DNA of 39,644 bases from an uncultured Collinsella sp. (GCA_900545555.1 UQZI01000011.1:1-39644), one strand, 5' to 3'. Shown: positions 6,297 to 15,033, counted from the stretch's first letter. Notes: generated from the sequence alone by a model not told the origin. Numbers and translations are program-made.

Positions 6297-7616
6297 ATGC
6301 CTACCGATTCCATCCGTGATGCCGCGTTTTGCGATGTTTTGAACCGCGAGCTTGTCTGTGCGCTTGGCTGCACCGAGCCCATTGCCGTTGCCTATGCAGC
6401 GGCGCTGGCGAGTCAGACGCTCGGTTGCGAACCCGATCATATGGATGTTGCATGCTCGGGCAATATCATCAAGAACGTTAAGAGCGTGACCGTGCCCAAC
6501 TCGGGCGGTATGCACGGTATTGAGGCCGCGGCCGTGCTGGGTGCGGTGGGCGGTGACGCCAAGAGCGCGCTCGAGGTGCTCGAGAGCGTTGACGATGCGG
6601 ATCGTGCTCGCGTGACTGAGCTGCTTGTCGACGCCGACTACTGTGATGTGTCGCTTGTCGAGGGCGTGCCCAACCTCTACATCAAGGTGACTGCCACGGC
6701 TGGTGGCCATACCGCGGTCGTCGAGATTACCGATCACCACACCAATGTCACGTGCCATACGCTCGACGGTATTCCGGTATGCGGCAAGTCGGCGGGGGAG
6801 TGTGCCGCCTGCGCCGAGCGCGTGGTGGCCGAGCGGGCGGCGGATAAGGCCGACACACCCATGTCGATCGAGTCCATCATCGACTTTATCGAGGCCGGCG
6901 ACATTGAGGATGCCCGCGCGGCCGTCGAGCGTCAGATTGAGCTGAACGGCGCGATCAGTGCCGAGGGCCTCGCGCACGCTTGGGGCGCCGAGGTGGGCCG
7001 TACGCTGCTGGGCGCTCGTGCCGATGACGTCGCCTGCCGTGCGCGTGCGCGTGCGGCCGCCGGCTCCGATGCCCGTATGAACGGCTGCGCGCTGCCGGTC
7101 GCCATTGTGTGCGGCTCGGGCAACCAGGGCATTACCTGCGCGCTGCCCGTCATGGAATATGCCGACTACCTGCGCTGCGACCACGAGCGTCTGGTGCGCG
7201 CCGTGATACTGTCCGACCTTATTGCCGTGCACATCAAGAGCTATATTGGTGCGCTCTCGGCGTTTTGCGGTGCTATTTGCGCTGCGTGTGGTGCCGGCGC
7301 TGCGATTACCTGGCTGTGCGGCGGCACGCGCGAGCAGATCGGTGCGACGGTCTCCAATACGCTCGGCAACGTGGGCGGCATCGTGTGCGATGGCGCCAAG
7401 GCAAGTTGCGCCGCCAAGATTTCGGCTGCTGTCGATGCAGCGATTCTGGGCCACGATATGGCCATGCAGGGCCGCGGCTTCCGTGCCGGCGAGGGCCTGA
7501 TCCAGGATACGGTGGAGGAGACGATTGCCAGCATGGGCTATGTGGGCCGTGTGGGCATGAAAGATACCGACGTCGAGATCCTCAACATCATGATCGGCAA
7601 AACCCAAGTGTGCTAG
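6297..7616 (+). CDS. cyuA: L-cysteine desulfidase / serine dehydratase-alpha-like (CyuA, UPF0597)
   Basis: Predicted to break L-cysteine into pyruvate, ammonia and sulfide using a [4Fe-4S] cluster, a cytoplasmic and oxygen-sensitive catabolic reaction. The 439-residue product shows the UPF0597 signature blocks: GCTEPIAVA (cysteine at residue 25), SGNIIKNVKSVTVPNSG (about 54-70), CGSGNQGITC (about 272-281) and GNVGGIVCDGAK (about 358-368). Several conserved cysteines, including C25 and C364, could be cluster ligands; exact assignment needs an alignment. The protein is unusually cysteine-rich. The start follows GCAGGAG. No cysteine transporter lies beside it. Its stop codon interlocks with that of the convergent HAD gene. 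Confidence 0.88.
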   Translation: MPTDSIRDAAFCDVLNRELVCALGCTEPIAVAYAAALASQTLGCEPDHMDVACSGNIIKNVKSVTVPNSGGMHGIEAAAVLGAVGGDAKSALEVLESVDDADRARVTELLVDADYCDVSLVEGVPNLYIKVTATAGGHTAVVEITDHHTNVTCHTLDGIPVCGKSAGECAACAERVVAERAADKADTPMSIESIIDFIEAGDIEDARAAVERQIELNGAISAEGLAHAWGAEVGRTLLGARADDVACRARARAAAGSDARMNGCALPVAIVCGSGNQGITCALPVMEYADYLRCDHERLVRAVILSDLIAVHIKSYIGALSAFCGAICAACGAGAAITWLCGGTREQIGATVSNTLGNVGGIVCDGAKASCAAKISAAVDAAILGHDMAMQGRGFRAGEGLIQDTVEETIASMGYVGRVGMKDTDVEILNIMIGKTQVC

Positions 7617-8371
7617 GACAGTTCGTCGGCTACTTGGTGTTCGTAGAAGGCTTCTACTACGGCGTTAAAGTCGCGGGCGAAGCCTTCCATGGTTCCGCGC
7701 CAGGTGACTCGGTTGGGCTTGCCCTGGCCTACATAGGCAGTCTGAATGCCGCAGGCGGGGCTAGGGAAGTCGCGTTTTGGATCGTTGCCCACCATAAGGA
7801 CCTCGTGCGGTTCGAGCCCCATCACCTGAAGCTGCTCTAGATAGTAGGTGGCATCAGGCTTGCAGCGGGTGGCGTTTCCCATGTGCGTGACGAGCTCAAA
7901 GGGGGCGTCGGCCAGGTCGCCCCAACCCATGCGGCACTCGATGACCCCCTGCGGAAAGCTGGGGTTGGTAAAGAGCGCGCAGCGCAGCCCTGCGTCCTGT
8001 ACGGCCTGGAGCGCGGCGTGTGCGCCCGGCATGGCATGGGCGTTGATGAGTTCGTCATTCTTGTACGGAAGAACTTCGCGGTCGTAGTAGGTAAACGCCT
8101 CGTAGATAAGTGGGTCCGAGAGGCAAATCCCGCATCGGCGCTCGACCTCTTCTTGGTAAAACTCAAGATTGGTGCGGTTGTCCGTGCCGCTGCGGCGATT
8201 GGCGTTGAGGTCGACCAGGATGGTGCCGAGGCGTGCCATCGTGCCACCGCGGCTGCGGCGCCCGATATCCGCGAGCATCGAAGAGACATCCTTAAAATAG
8301 CGAAGGATGAACGCGTTGAGGTTGATGCTAAGAAGCGTTTCGTCCATATCGAAAACGACTGCTTTGAGCAC
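7613..8371 (-). CDS. HAD-superfamily hydrolase (YjjG/phosphoglycolate phosphatase-like)
   Basis: A 252-residue soluble phosphatase-type protein. Motif I is DMDETLL (nucleophile aspartate about residue 8) and the C-terminal Mg-binding motif is VGNDPKRDF, with a helical C1-type cap containing the YYDREVLPYKND segment. The GTG at 8369-8371 is chosen: GAGAAAGG precedes it, and the product then begins two residues before the hydrophobic strand leading to motif I, as is usual. The longer frame to 8542 has no supporting ribosome site. Its TAG stop overlaps the stop of the convergent cyuA-like gene in a shared CTAG. The substrate is unknown. Confidence 0.85.
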   Translation of the reverse strand: MLKAVVFDMDETLLSINLNAFILRYFKDVSSMLADIGRRSRGGTMARLGTILVDLNANRRSGTDNRTNLEFYQEEVERRCGICLSDPLIYEAFTYYDREVLPYKNDELINAHAMPGAHAALQAVQDAGLRCALFTNPSFPQGVIECRMGWGDLADAPFELVTHMGNATRCKPDATYYLEQLQVMGLEPHEVLMVGNDPKRDFPSPACGIQTAYVGQGKPNRVTWRGTMEGFARDFNAVVEAFYEHQVADELS

Positions 8372-8686
8372 GCGGGCACCTTTCTCGAAAAATCGATCTA
8401 GAATCGTTGGCTCCGGATACTTTACCCCAAAGCCGAATGCCTGGCTGGTTATCGTCAAGTTGCGGAGACGTGTGTTCATAAGATTACGAAAAAGTCTCCA
8501 CACGAGTAAAAAATCGCAGTTCACGCTTGAAATCGAACTCATTTCCCCGTAACCTATACGAACGTGATTGCATAAGCGTCACATTAGTATCTGTCGGCTC
8601 CCGAGTGTTCCTAAACGTTGTGTGCTTGTCGCACCCTTCTGTAGGTCCTAGCAATCGGGGCCCCGTAGTTCGAAAGGGGTCCACCT
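8372..8686. other. Divergent intergenic region before rpsA
   Basis: No gene was found. Two weak promoter candidates for rpsA are visible: TTGAAA (8527-8532) with TAACCT (8550-8555) at 17 bases, and an isolated TAGTAT (8585-8590). The region must also hold the minus-strand promoter of the HAD gene, which I could not identify. Confidence 0.3.
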
Positions 8687-9853
8687 TTGAGTGAGATTCA
8701 GAACTCGTCCATTTTCTCTCTTGACGATGTCAACGAGGAGGAGATGAACAACCTCATCGACGGTACGATTACCGACTTTGATGAGGGCGATCTCGTTAAC
8801 GGCACTGTCGTTAAGATCGAGCATGACGAGGTGCTCGTTGACATCGGATTCAAGTCCGAGGGCGTTATCCCGGTCCGCGAGCTGTCCATCCGCAAGGACG
8901 CTAACCCTGCAGACATCGTTGCACTCGGTGATCCCATCGAGGCTCTGGTTCTCCAGAAGGAGGACAAGGACGGTCGTCTGGTCCTGTCCAAGAAGCGTGC
9001 CGAGTACGAGCGTGCTTGGAACCGCATCGAGGAGAAGTTCAACTCCGGCGAGAATGTCGAGGGCGAGGTTATCGAGGTTGTCAAGGGCGGCCTGATCCTC
9101 GACATCGGCCTGCGTGGCTTCCTGCCCGCTTCCCTCGTCGACCTCCGTCGCGTCAAGGACCTCACCTCCTACATGGGCACCCGCATCGAGGCCCGCGTCA
9201 TCGAGATGGACCGCAACCGCAACAACGTCGTCCTTTCCCGTCGCGTCGTGCTCGAGGAGTCCCGTAAGGCCGAGCGCTCCGAGATCCTGTCCAAGCTCAA
9301 GCCTGGCATGCGTCTCCAGGGCACCGTTTCCTCCATCGTCGACTTCGGCGCCTTCGTCGACCTCGGCGGTATCGACGGCCTCATCCACATCTCCGAGCTC
9401 TCCTGGAACCACGTCAACCATCCTTCCGAGGTTGTCAAGGTCGGCCAGGAGGTCGAGGTCGAGGTTCTCGACGTCGATCTCAACCGCGAGCGCATCTCCC
9501 TGGGTCTCAAGCAGACCACCGAGGATCCGTGGCGCGCACTGGTCAAGAAGTACCCCGTCGGCGCTATCGTCGAGGGCACTGTGACCAAGCTTGTCCCGTT
9601 CGGCGCTTTCGTCGACCTGGGCGAGGGCATCGAGGGCCTGGTGCACATCTCCGAGATGGCCAACAAGCACGTCGATCAGCCTTCTCAGGTCACCCATGTG
9701 GGCGACAAGGTTCAGGTCAAGGTCATGGAAATCGACCTCGACCGTCGTCGTATCTCCCTGTCCATGAAGTCTGCTGCTGAGACTCTGGGCGTCGAGATCG
9801 AGGTTACCCCGCTGCCTTCCGAGAAGAAGGACGAGGAGACCGACGCCGAGTAA
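8687..9853 (+). CDS. rpsA: 30S ribosomal protein S1
   Basis: Ribosomal protein that binds mRNA and helps initiation on structured or weakly Shine-Dalgarno-led messages. The 388-residue product has four S1 RNA-binding domains, beginning near residues 34 (GDLVNGTVVKI), 121 (GENVEGEVIEV), 207 (GMRLQGTVSSI) and 292 (GAIVEGTVTKL). The last two carry the canonical FGAFVDLG and HISE motifs. Four domains is the shorter actinobacterial/Firmicute form rather than the six-domain proteobacterial one. The tail is acidic. The start is TTG at 8687, set by AAAGGGG about 8 bases upstream; no ATG fits the family N-terminus. Codon use is strongly biased, as expected for high expression. Confidence 0.96.
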   Translation: MSEIQNSSIFSLDDVNEEEMNNLIDGTITDFDEGDLVNGTVVKIEHDEVLVDIGFKSEGVIPVRELSIRKDANPADIVALGDPIEALVLQKEDKDGRLVLSKKRAEYERAWNRIEEKFNSGENVEGEVIEVVKGGLILDIGLRGFLPASLVDLRRVKDLTSYMGTRIEARVIEMDRNRNNVVLSRRVVLEESRKAERSEILSKLKPGMRLQGTVSSIVDFGAFVDLGGIDGLIHISELSWNHVNHPSEVVKVGQEVEVEVLDVDLNRERISLGLKQTTEDPWRALVKKYPVGAIVEGTVTKLVPFGAFVDLGEGIEGLVHISEMANKHVDQPSQVTHVGDKVQVKVMEIDLDRRRISLSMKSAAETLGVEIEVTPLPSEKKDEETDAE

Positions 9854-9877
9854 TTCGGTTTGACGATCACTTGTTTT

Positions 9878-9911
9878 AAGGGATCCGTCCGTAATGGACG
9901 GGTCCCTTTTT
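9878..9911 (+). terminator. Intrinsic terminator of rpsA
   Basis: AAGGGATCCGTCC and GGACGGGTCCCTT form a 13-base stem with one wobble, followed by TTTTTGC. Confidence 0.9.
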
Positions 9912-10139
9912 GCATTTGGCACCGAGATGCGCAATGCTGCCGGGCTGTCCACAGGCTATTGGATTGTCGGTGCATGAAAAAAGCCGACATCCCGCCTCGG
10001 GGAGGAGGCGGGAACACACCGAGTAGACGGAGGGGTGCGGAGCGCGGTCGCGTCTCGACTGACGACGTTGCCCATCGACAGGACCATTGTAGTGCATGGC
10101 GGTTCTTGGTTTATCGTGTCGAGCGTTTGCGTTGTGCCA
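9912..10139. other. Intergenic stretch between rpsA and rnpB
   Basis: No gene was found. It holds TGTCGG (9965-9970) facing CCGACA (9984-9989) and a strong hairpin CCCGCCTC/GAGGCGGG (9991-10012). On the minus strand the latter is followed, after 8 bases, by six T; with no minus-strand gene upstream, its role is unclear. Confidence 0.4.
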
Positions 10140-10166
10140 TTGCCTACGGTAACGGTGTGCTACACT
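10140..10166 (+). promoter_or_regulatory. Probable rnpB promoter
   Basis: TACACT (10161-10166) lies 8 bases before the first base of the RNase P P1 helix. A weak TTGCCT at 10140-10145, 15 bases upstream, may be the -35. Confidence 0.5.
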
Positions 10167-10174
10167 CTTGCACT

Positions 10175-10536
10175 GCTGAGTGGGCCAGACGGTCGCGCGA
10201 TGTGCTGCTTGCAGTACGCGTGAGGAAAGTCCGGGCTCCAGAGGGCGGGATGCCGGCTAACGGCCGGGCGGAGTGATCCGACGGAAAGCGCCGCAGAAAA
10301 GAAGACTCCCACCTGCGCCGCAAGGCGTAAAGGGAAAAGCTGAAACGGTGGTGTAAGAGACCACCAGCGTCGTGGCAACACGGCGGCTTGGCAAGCCCCA
10401 TCCGGAGCAAGCGCGAATAGGAACGCTATGGGCCGGCCCGGTCCGCGTTCGGGTAGCGTGCGTGGAGCTGCATGGTAACGTGCAGACAAGATAAATGACC
10501 GTTCACGACAGAACCCGGCTTATAGGCCCACTCAGC
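10175..10536 (+). ncRNA. rnpB: RNase P RNA, bacterial class A
   Basis: The catalytic RNA of RNase P, which trims tRNA 5' ends. The two ends pair perfectly to form helix P1 (GCTGAGTGGGCC at 10175 with GGCCCACTCAGC ending at 10536). The conserved core is present: GAGGAAAGTCCGGGCTCC near 10212, the AACGGCCGGGCGGAG region near 10259, and the 3' core GACAGAACCCGGCTTA near 10507. The length of about 362 bases is normal for class A. TTTCTT follows P1. The two ends are placed by the P1 pairing and could differ by a few bases. Confidence 0.95.
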
Positions 10537-10553
10537 TTTCTTGTTGACGCTGC

Positions 10554-10651
10554 GACGGCGTCAGCTGGCCGATTTGTCGCTCATTCGTCGGTCGCCGCCA
10601 TAAGGCGTGCTCCCTCCTCTTTCGGGCCAAATCGACTCAGCTGACGCCGTC
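10554..10651. repeat. Structured palindromic intergenic element, copy A
   Basis: Outer arms GACGGCGTCAGCTG (10554-10567) and CAGCTGACGCCGTC (10638-10651) pair perfectly. A second pair, CGATTTG/CAAATCG (10570-10576, 10628-10634), follows, and an inner tetraloop hairpin CGCC-ATAA-GGCG (10596-10607) sits inside. The core between (TGTCGCT ... CTCCTCTTTCGGG.CAA) resembles the copies at 26007 and 27301, while the outer arms are entirely different in sequence. Confidence 0.7.
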
Positions 10652-10763
10652 TCGCTGTTGGTGACGGCATCATTGGCGTTTCCGTTCTTGTTGGCGAGGG
10701 CAACGGTACACCCTTTGCCGTATTATTGAAGCTGTTTGTTGCTTTGCTTGTTGTTGAGGGGCT

Positions 10764-11402
10764 TTGTTGGACAGCTATTTTACTCTGCAATCGAATATTG
10801 AGGCTTCGGGCGAGTTTGTGGACCGCAAGAGCCGGTTTATTGCCCAGCTGGTCCATATTGAGTCCGAGGACGAGGCGAATGCCTTTATCGAGATGGTTCG
10901 CAAGCGTCATTACGACGCTCGACACAATGTTCCCGCGTGGATTTTGGTCGATGGACGCGAGCGCCAGAGCGATGATGGTGAGCCGAGCCGCACGAGCGGT
11001 ATGCCGACGCTCGAGGTGTTGCGCGGTGCGGAGCTCAAAAATGTTTGCTGCGTAGTGACGCGCTATTTTGGCGGCACGCTGTTGGGGCCGGGCGGCCTGG
11101 TTCGCGCCTATACTGCGGCGACGCAAGCGGCGGTGGCCGCGGCTCAGGAGGCCGGGCAGATCGTCGAGATGACGAGTGTCGTGCCTGTTGACGTGCATGT
11201 GGCCTATCCGCAGTATGAGCAGGTGCTTCGCTTGGCCCAGGATTCCGGTGCCAAGGTTTCGGATACCGAGTACGCGGATGCCGTGACACTTCATTTGGTG
11301 TTTAAGGCGGGGGAGCAGGAGCCGTTTTGCGCTAAGATGCGCGAGCTTATGGCGGGGCGCGAGGAGATTGAGGTCAGCACTCCCGAATTTGCCGAGTTCT
11401 AA
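10764..11402 (+). CDS. YigZ/IMPACT family protein
   Basis: A 212-residue cytoplasmic protein of the IMPACT (UPF0029) family. In eukaryotes the family modulates the GCN2 starvation response; the bacterial YigZ role is uncertain. Family blocks are seen: KSRFIAQ near residue 22, HNVPAWIL with SDDGEPSRTSGMPTLEVL (about 54-90), and VVTRYFGGTLLGPGGLVRAYTAA (about 97-120), then the smaller C-terminal domain. Two TTG codons in a row (10764, 10767) can start it; GAGGGG ends at 10761, so 10767 has the more usual spacing. It lies downstream of rnpB behind a palindromic element and is monocistronic. Confidence 0.9.
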   Translation: MLDSYFTLQSNIEASGEFVDRKSRFIAQLVHIESEDEANAFIEMVRKRHYDARHNVPAWILVDGRERQSDDGEPSRTSGMPTLEVLRGAELKNVCCVVTRYFGGTLLGPGGLVRAYTAATQAAVAAAQEAGQIVEMTSVVPVDVHVAYPQYEQVLRLAQDSGAKVSDTEYADAVTLHLVFKAGEQEPFCAKMRELMAGREEIEVSTPEFAEF

Positions 11403-11469
11403 CGGCGACGGCCGGCGTGCTTTTGGACGGATCCCAAGCACACCGACCGTCGTTTTATGTCGCTGCCGT

Positions 11470-11916
11470 TTACTCGGCGAGCTGCTTTAGTACATCACAG
11501 GCGATTTCGACGGCATCGTCGATGCAACCGGGACAGCTACGGAGCGGACCCTTGTCCGATCCGATGCCCTTGAGCGTGCCGCAGACGGTCGTCGTGTTCT
11601 TCTCGCCAAAGCGCTTGGCAATCTCGCGCGACAGCTTGTAGGTCTGGCCCTTGGTCTTCGGGTTTTCCATGCCATCGCTCATTACAAAGCCCATGATGGC
11701 CACGGCGCCCGAGATGGCGCCGCAGGTCTCGGTCATACCGCCCATGCCGGCGCCAAAGCCCTCGGTGAGGGTAAAGGCGACCTGGGGGTCGAGCCCGACA
11801 GCGGGCGCGAGCGTGCAGGCGACGGCCTGGGCGCAGTTAAAGCCACGGGCGTGGTGTTCGGCAGCCTGAGCCTGACAGGCGGTGATGTCGAGCTGGGCCG
11901 TATCGATTTGCTTCAT
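11470..11916 (-). CDS. C_GCAxxG_C_C family redox protein
   Basis: A 148-residue cysteine-rich protein of the C_GCAxxG_C_C family, presumed to bind a metal or iron-sulfur cluster or to do thiol redox work. The GFNCAQAVACTLAP segment (near residue 24), ETCGAISGAV (near 61) and the C-terminal CPGCIDDAVEIACDVL give the defining cysteine pattern. The ATG at 11914-11916 is chosen because AAGGAGAC precedes it; the longer frame to 12024 lacks a site. It is convergent with the IMPACT gene and divergent from the sulfhydrylase gene, an arrangement that fits sulfur metabolism but proves nothing. No biochemical function is established that I can name. Confidence 0.82.
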   Translation of the reverse strand: MKQIDTAQLDITACQAQAAEHHARGFNCAQAVACTLAPAVGLDPQVAFTLTEGFGAGMGGMTETCGAISGAVAIMGFVMSDGMENPKTKGQTYKLSREIAKRFGEKNTTTVCGTLKGIGSDKGPLRSCPGCIDDAVEIACDVLKQLAE

Positions 11917-12146
11917 CGTTGTCTCCTTGGTTACGGTGTACCCGCCTATGGTACCCGTGACGGGGCATGTAATCATCGAGAGCTTCATGTATGCCTCGTT
12001 TTTATCTATCGAGCAAATGCCCAAGGCTTGAGATAAATACCTCTGATCAATTTGTCCATTAACCTACCTTGGGGATGGGTTGAGAGGGGTGCAGGGTAGC
12101 GGTATCGTGAACCGAATAAAACGTAACCCAGGCAAGGGAGCTAGAT

Positions 12147-13430
12147 ATGAGCGAGCAGACCATCGGAACTACATGTGTTCAGGGCGGCTATCACCCGGGA
12201 GATCCCGAGCCGCGCCAGGTGCCCATCTACCAGTCCACCACGTGGAAGTACGACACGTCCGAGCACATGGGCAAGCTGTTTGACCTAGAGGAGTCGGGCT
12301 ACTTCTACAGCCGTTTGCAGAACCCCACGTGCGATCTCGTTGCCGCCAAGATCTGCGAGATGGAGGGCGGCACCGCTGCGATGCTCACGAGCTCGGGCAT
12401 GGCTGCGAATTTCCTCGCGATCTTTAACGTGGTCGGTGCCGGCGATCATGTGGTCGCGAGCTCTGCCATTTACGGCGGTACGTATAACCTGCTCGCCCAC
12501 ACCATGGGCCGCATGGGCGTGACCTGCACGTTCGTCGCCCCCGACTGCACCGACGAGGAGCTTGAGGCAACCTTCCGGCCCAACACCAAGCTCGTCTTTG
12601 GCGAGACGATCGCCAACCCCGCCCTTGCCGTGCTCGATATTGAGCGCTTTGCCAAGGCCGCGCATGACCACGGCGTGCCGCTGATGGTCGACAACACCTT
12701 CCCGACACCCGTGATGTGCCGTCCCTTTGAGTGGGGCGCCGACATCGTTACGCACTCCACCACCAAGTACATGGATGGACATGCTGCCTACCTGGGCGGC
12801 GTGATCGTTGACCACGGCCAGTTTGACTGGATGGCCCATGCGGATAAGTTCCCGGGTCTCACCACGCCCGACGAGAGCTACCACGGCGTGACGTATGCCG
12901 AGAAGTTCGGTCGCGAAGGTGCCTTCATTACCAAGGCCACCGCGCAGCTCATGCGCGACCTCGGTCCCATGCAGAACCCGCAGGCGGCCTTCTTCCTGAA
13001 CAGCTCGCTCGAGAGCCTGCATGTACGCATGCCGCGTCATTGTGAGAACGGCCTGGCCGTTGCCAAGTTCCTGCAGAGCCATCCCAAGGTACGCTTCGTG
13101 AGCTATCCGGGCCTGGAGGGCGATAAGTACTATGACATGGCTCAGAAGTACATGCCCAACGGTACCTGCGGCGTTGTGAGCTTTGGCTTTAACGGTGGTC
13201 GCGCGGCGGCCGAGACCTTTATGAAGAGCCTTAAACTTGCCCAGATCGCCACGCATGTGGCTGACGCCCGCACCTGCTGCCTGCATCCCGCTAACGCCAC
13301 GCACCGCCAGATGAACGATGAGGAGCTCATCGCCTGCGGCATCTCCGCCGATATGGTGCGCCTGTCGTGCGGCCTCGAGGATACGGCCGATCTGATTGCC
13401 GACCTTGAGCAGGCACTCGAGCAGTGCTAG
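12147..13430 (+). CDS. O-acetylhomoserine sulfhydrylase-type PLP enzyme (MetY family)
   Basis: A 427-residue member of the Cys/Met-metabolism PLP family. The best fit is O-acetylhomoserine aminocarboxypropyltransferase, which makes homocysteine from O-acetylhomoserine and sulfide; methionine gamma-lyase is the main alternative. The PLP lysine is in HSTTKYMDGH (K207), the PLP-phosphate loop in SSGMAAN (about 82-88), and the cofactor aspartate in VDNTFPTPV (D182). The ATG at 12147 follows AAGGGAG. With a CyuA-like sulfide-producing desulfidase elsewhere in the window, a sulfur-assimilation role is reasonable. No S-adenosylmethionine riboswitch was recognised upstream. Two hairpins follow the gene. 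Confidence 0.85.
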   Translation: MSEQTIGTTCVQGGYHPGDPEPRQVPIYQSTTWKYDTSEHMGKLFDLEESGYFYSRLQNPTCDLVAAKICEMEGGTAAMLTSSGMAANFLAIFNVVGAGDHVVASSAIYGGTYNLLAHTMGRMGVTCTFVAPDCTDEELEATFRPNTKLVFGETIANPALAVLDIERFAKAAHDHGVPLMVDNTFPTPVMCRPFEWGADIVTHSTTKYMDGHAAYLGGVIVDHGQFDWMAHADKFPGLTTPDESYHGVTYAEKFGREGAFITKATAQLMRDLGPMQNPQAAFFLNSSLESLHVRMPRHCENGLAVAKFLQSHPKVRFVSYPGLEGDKYYDMAQKYMPNGTCGVVSFGFNGGRAAAETFMKSLKLAQIATHVADARTCCLHPANATHRQMNDEELIACGISADMVRLSCGLEDTADLIADLEQALEQC

Positions 13431-13448
13431 GCTAGCGTTCGCATAAGG

Positions 13449-13480
13449 CGCCGATGCTGGCAGAAAGCTTCGGCGATCTT
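13449..13480 (+). terminator. Hairpin after the MetY-type gene
   Basis: CGCCGATGCT and AGCTTCGGCG form a stem with one T-T mismatch, followed by ATCTTT. First of two tandem hairpins. Confidence 0.45.
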
Positions 13481-13498
13481 TCGTTCCGATTCCGTAGG

Positions 13499-13545
13499 CG
13501 GGACCCCAATCGCGACTGTTTGTAGGCGATTGGGGCCCCGTTTTT
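13499..13545 (+). terminator. Intrinsic terminator before the MFS gene
   Basis: CCCCAATCGC/GCGATTGGGG extended by CGGG/CCCG with one bulged A, followed by five T. It ends 26 bases before the MFS start codon, so the MFS gene depends on readthrough or on a promoter inside the hairpin region. Confidence 0.85.
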
Positions 13546-13571
13546 GCGTTGCGCCACTCGAAAGGATGGAT

Positions 13572-14876
13572 ATGGAGAAAACCGCAGAGCAGCTGCGCCG
13601 CGAGCACATTGCCCTTGAGGGCGACACCCATGGCAAGAACAAATGGGCGATTCTGTTTACCGTGCTCATCATGACGTTTATGTCGTGTCTGGATTCGACC
13701 GTCGTGACCGTGGCGTTGCCCGTGATGCAAAAGGAGCTGGGCGTGGGCCTCGACCGCATCCAGCTGGTGAGCTCGGTGTACCTGCTTGCGACATGCGTGG
13801 CTATGCTGCCGTTTGGCCGCTTGGGCGACGTGCGCGGCAAGGTGGGCGTATTCCAGCTGGGCGTAATCGTTTTTACGGCTGGCTCGCTGCTTTGCGGCCT
13901 TTCGAGTTCGCTCGAAGTTCTTATTCTGGCACGCATTGTGCAGGGCGTCGGCTGCGCAGCGGCCATGGCCAACAACATGGGTATCATCACCGAGTCGTTT
14001 CCGGCGCGCGAACGAGGCCGTGCCATGGGTATTCTCGCGACCTTCGTGGCCCTCGGCATGATGTGTGGCCCCGTACTCGGCGGCGTGCTGGTGGCAAGCT
14101 TTCCCTGGGAGAGCATCTTCCTCATCAACCTGCCCATTGGCGTCATCTCGTTTATCGTGGGGTTCTCCACGCTGCCGCATGTTAAGCCGGAGGCCGGCGA
14201 GCGCCCCATGTCGCTGGCGGAGGCTGCTCGTCGCTGCTTTGCAAATTCGGCCTTCACCATCAACCTCGCCTGCATGCTCATCGTGTTCGTTGGTATTGGC
14301 GCATCAGAGTTTATCCTGCCGTTCTATTTTCAGGACGCCCACGGATTTGGTTCCGACATTTCCGGATTGCTCTTTTTGGCGCTGCCGATGGTGAATGCCT
14401 TTATCGGCCCGCTTTCGGGTACGGTTTCGGACCGTGTTGGCTGCGAGGGTCCCACGGCGGTCGGCCTAGGCGTGTACGTATGCGGTCTTTTTGCGGTAAG
14501 CACGCTCGACGAGCACTCTTCTATCCCTGTGATCGTGTGTTGCGTCGCGTTTATGTCGTGTGGCACGTCGATTTTCCAGAGTCCCAACAACTCGCTGTAC
14601 ATGGGTTCGGCCCCGCGCGAGGCGCTCGGTTTTGCGGGCAGCCTGGGTAGTCTGGCGCGCTATGCGGGTATGGCAGTGGGCATTACAGCGGCGTCGCATA
14701 TCCTGTATGGGCAGATGAGCGTGGCGATGGGCGAGGCCGTGACCAGTTTTGTTGCAGGCCGTCCGGATGTATTCCTATTCGGCTTTCGCTCGGTGTTCTA
14801 CGTGCTTATGGCTGTGGCCGCTGTGGGCTTTGCGCTTGCCATGGTGCGTTTGGTGAAGATGCGCGCCCGCCATTAG
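13572..14876 (+). CDS. MFS transporter, DHA2 (EmrB/QacA-like) family
   Basis: A 434-residue integral membrane exporter of the major facilitator superfamily, probably a proton-driven drug or metabolite efflux pump. The first membrane segment carries LDSTVVTVALP (about residues 39-49), the DHA2 hallmark, and the loop after helix 2 is FGRLGDVRGK (motif A). RIVQGVGCAAAMANNM (motif B region) and GMMCGPVLGGVLV (motif C, antiporter type) follow. About 12-14 hydrophobic segments are visible. The ATG at 13572 is preferred over the one at 13566, since AAAGG ends at 13565 and needs spacing. A terminator stands immediately upstream. The substrate is unknown. Confidence 0.88.
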   Translation: MEKTAEQLRREHIALEGDTHGKNKWAILFTVLIMTFMSCLDSTVVTVALPVMQKELGVGLDRIQLVSSVYLLATCVAMLPFGRLGDVRGKVGVFQLGVIVFTAGSLLCGLSSSLEVLILARIVQGVGCAAAMANNMGIITESFPARERGRAMGILATFVALGMMCGPVLGGVLVASFPWESIFLINLPIGVISFIVGFSTLPHVKPEAGERPMSLAEAARRCFANSAFTINLACMLIVFVGIGASEFILPFYFQDAHGFGSDISGLLFLALPMVNAFIGPLSGTVSDRVGCEGPTAVGLGVYVCGLFAVSTLDEHSSIPVIVCCVAFMSCGTSIFQSPNNSLYMGSAPREALGFAGSLGSLARYAGMAVGITAASHILYGQMSVAMGEAVTSFVAGRPDVFLFGFRSVFYVLMAVAAVGFALAMVRLVKMRARH

Positions 14877-15033
14877 CGTGTTGGGAGGCTGTCTGCCACG
14901 ATTCGCGCCGTCCCAAAAAGACTGGTTTGTGGTGCGATGCGGCTTGTGGGGCGGGCGGGGGTCGGTCCGTGGTAGACTATCGAACAACGTTTATTAATCG
15001 CGCGGTATCGTTGCCGCGAGAAGGGGTTGCGCC

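Noticed and set aside
9965..10012. Hairpins between rpsA and rnpB as a minus-strand terminator
   Set aside because: No minus-strand gene exists upstream of them and the T-run is 8 bases from the stem; left only as part of the intergenic note.
12285..14180. 631-codon minus-strand frame across the MetY-type and MFS genes
   Set aside because: It runs across two well-supported plus-strand genes and their terminators, and its composition is His/Arg/Gly-rich shadow sequence.
14877..15033. Purine riboswitch upstream of xpt
   Set aside because: The core loops of the purine aptamer could not be recognised in these 157 bases.
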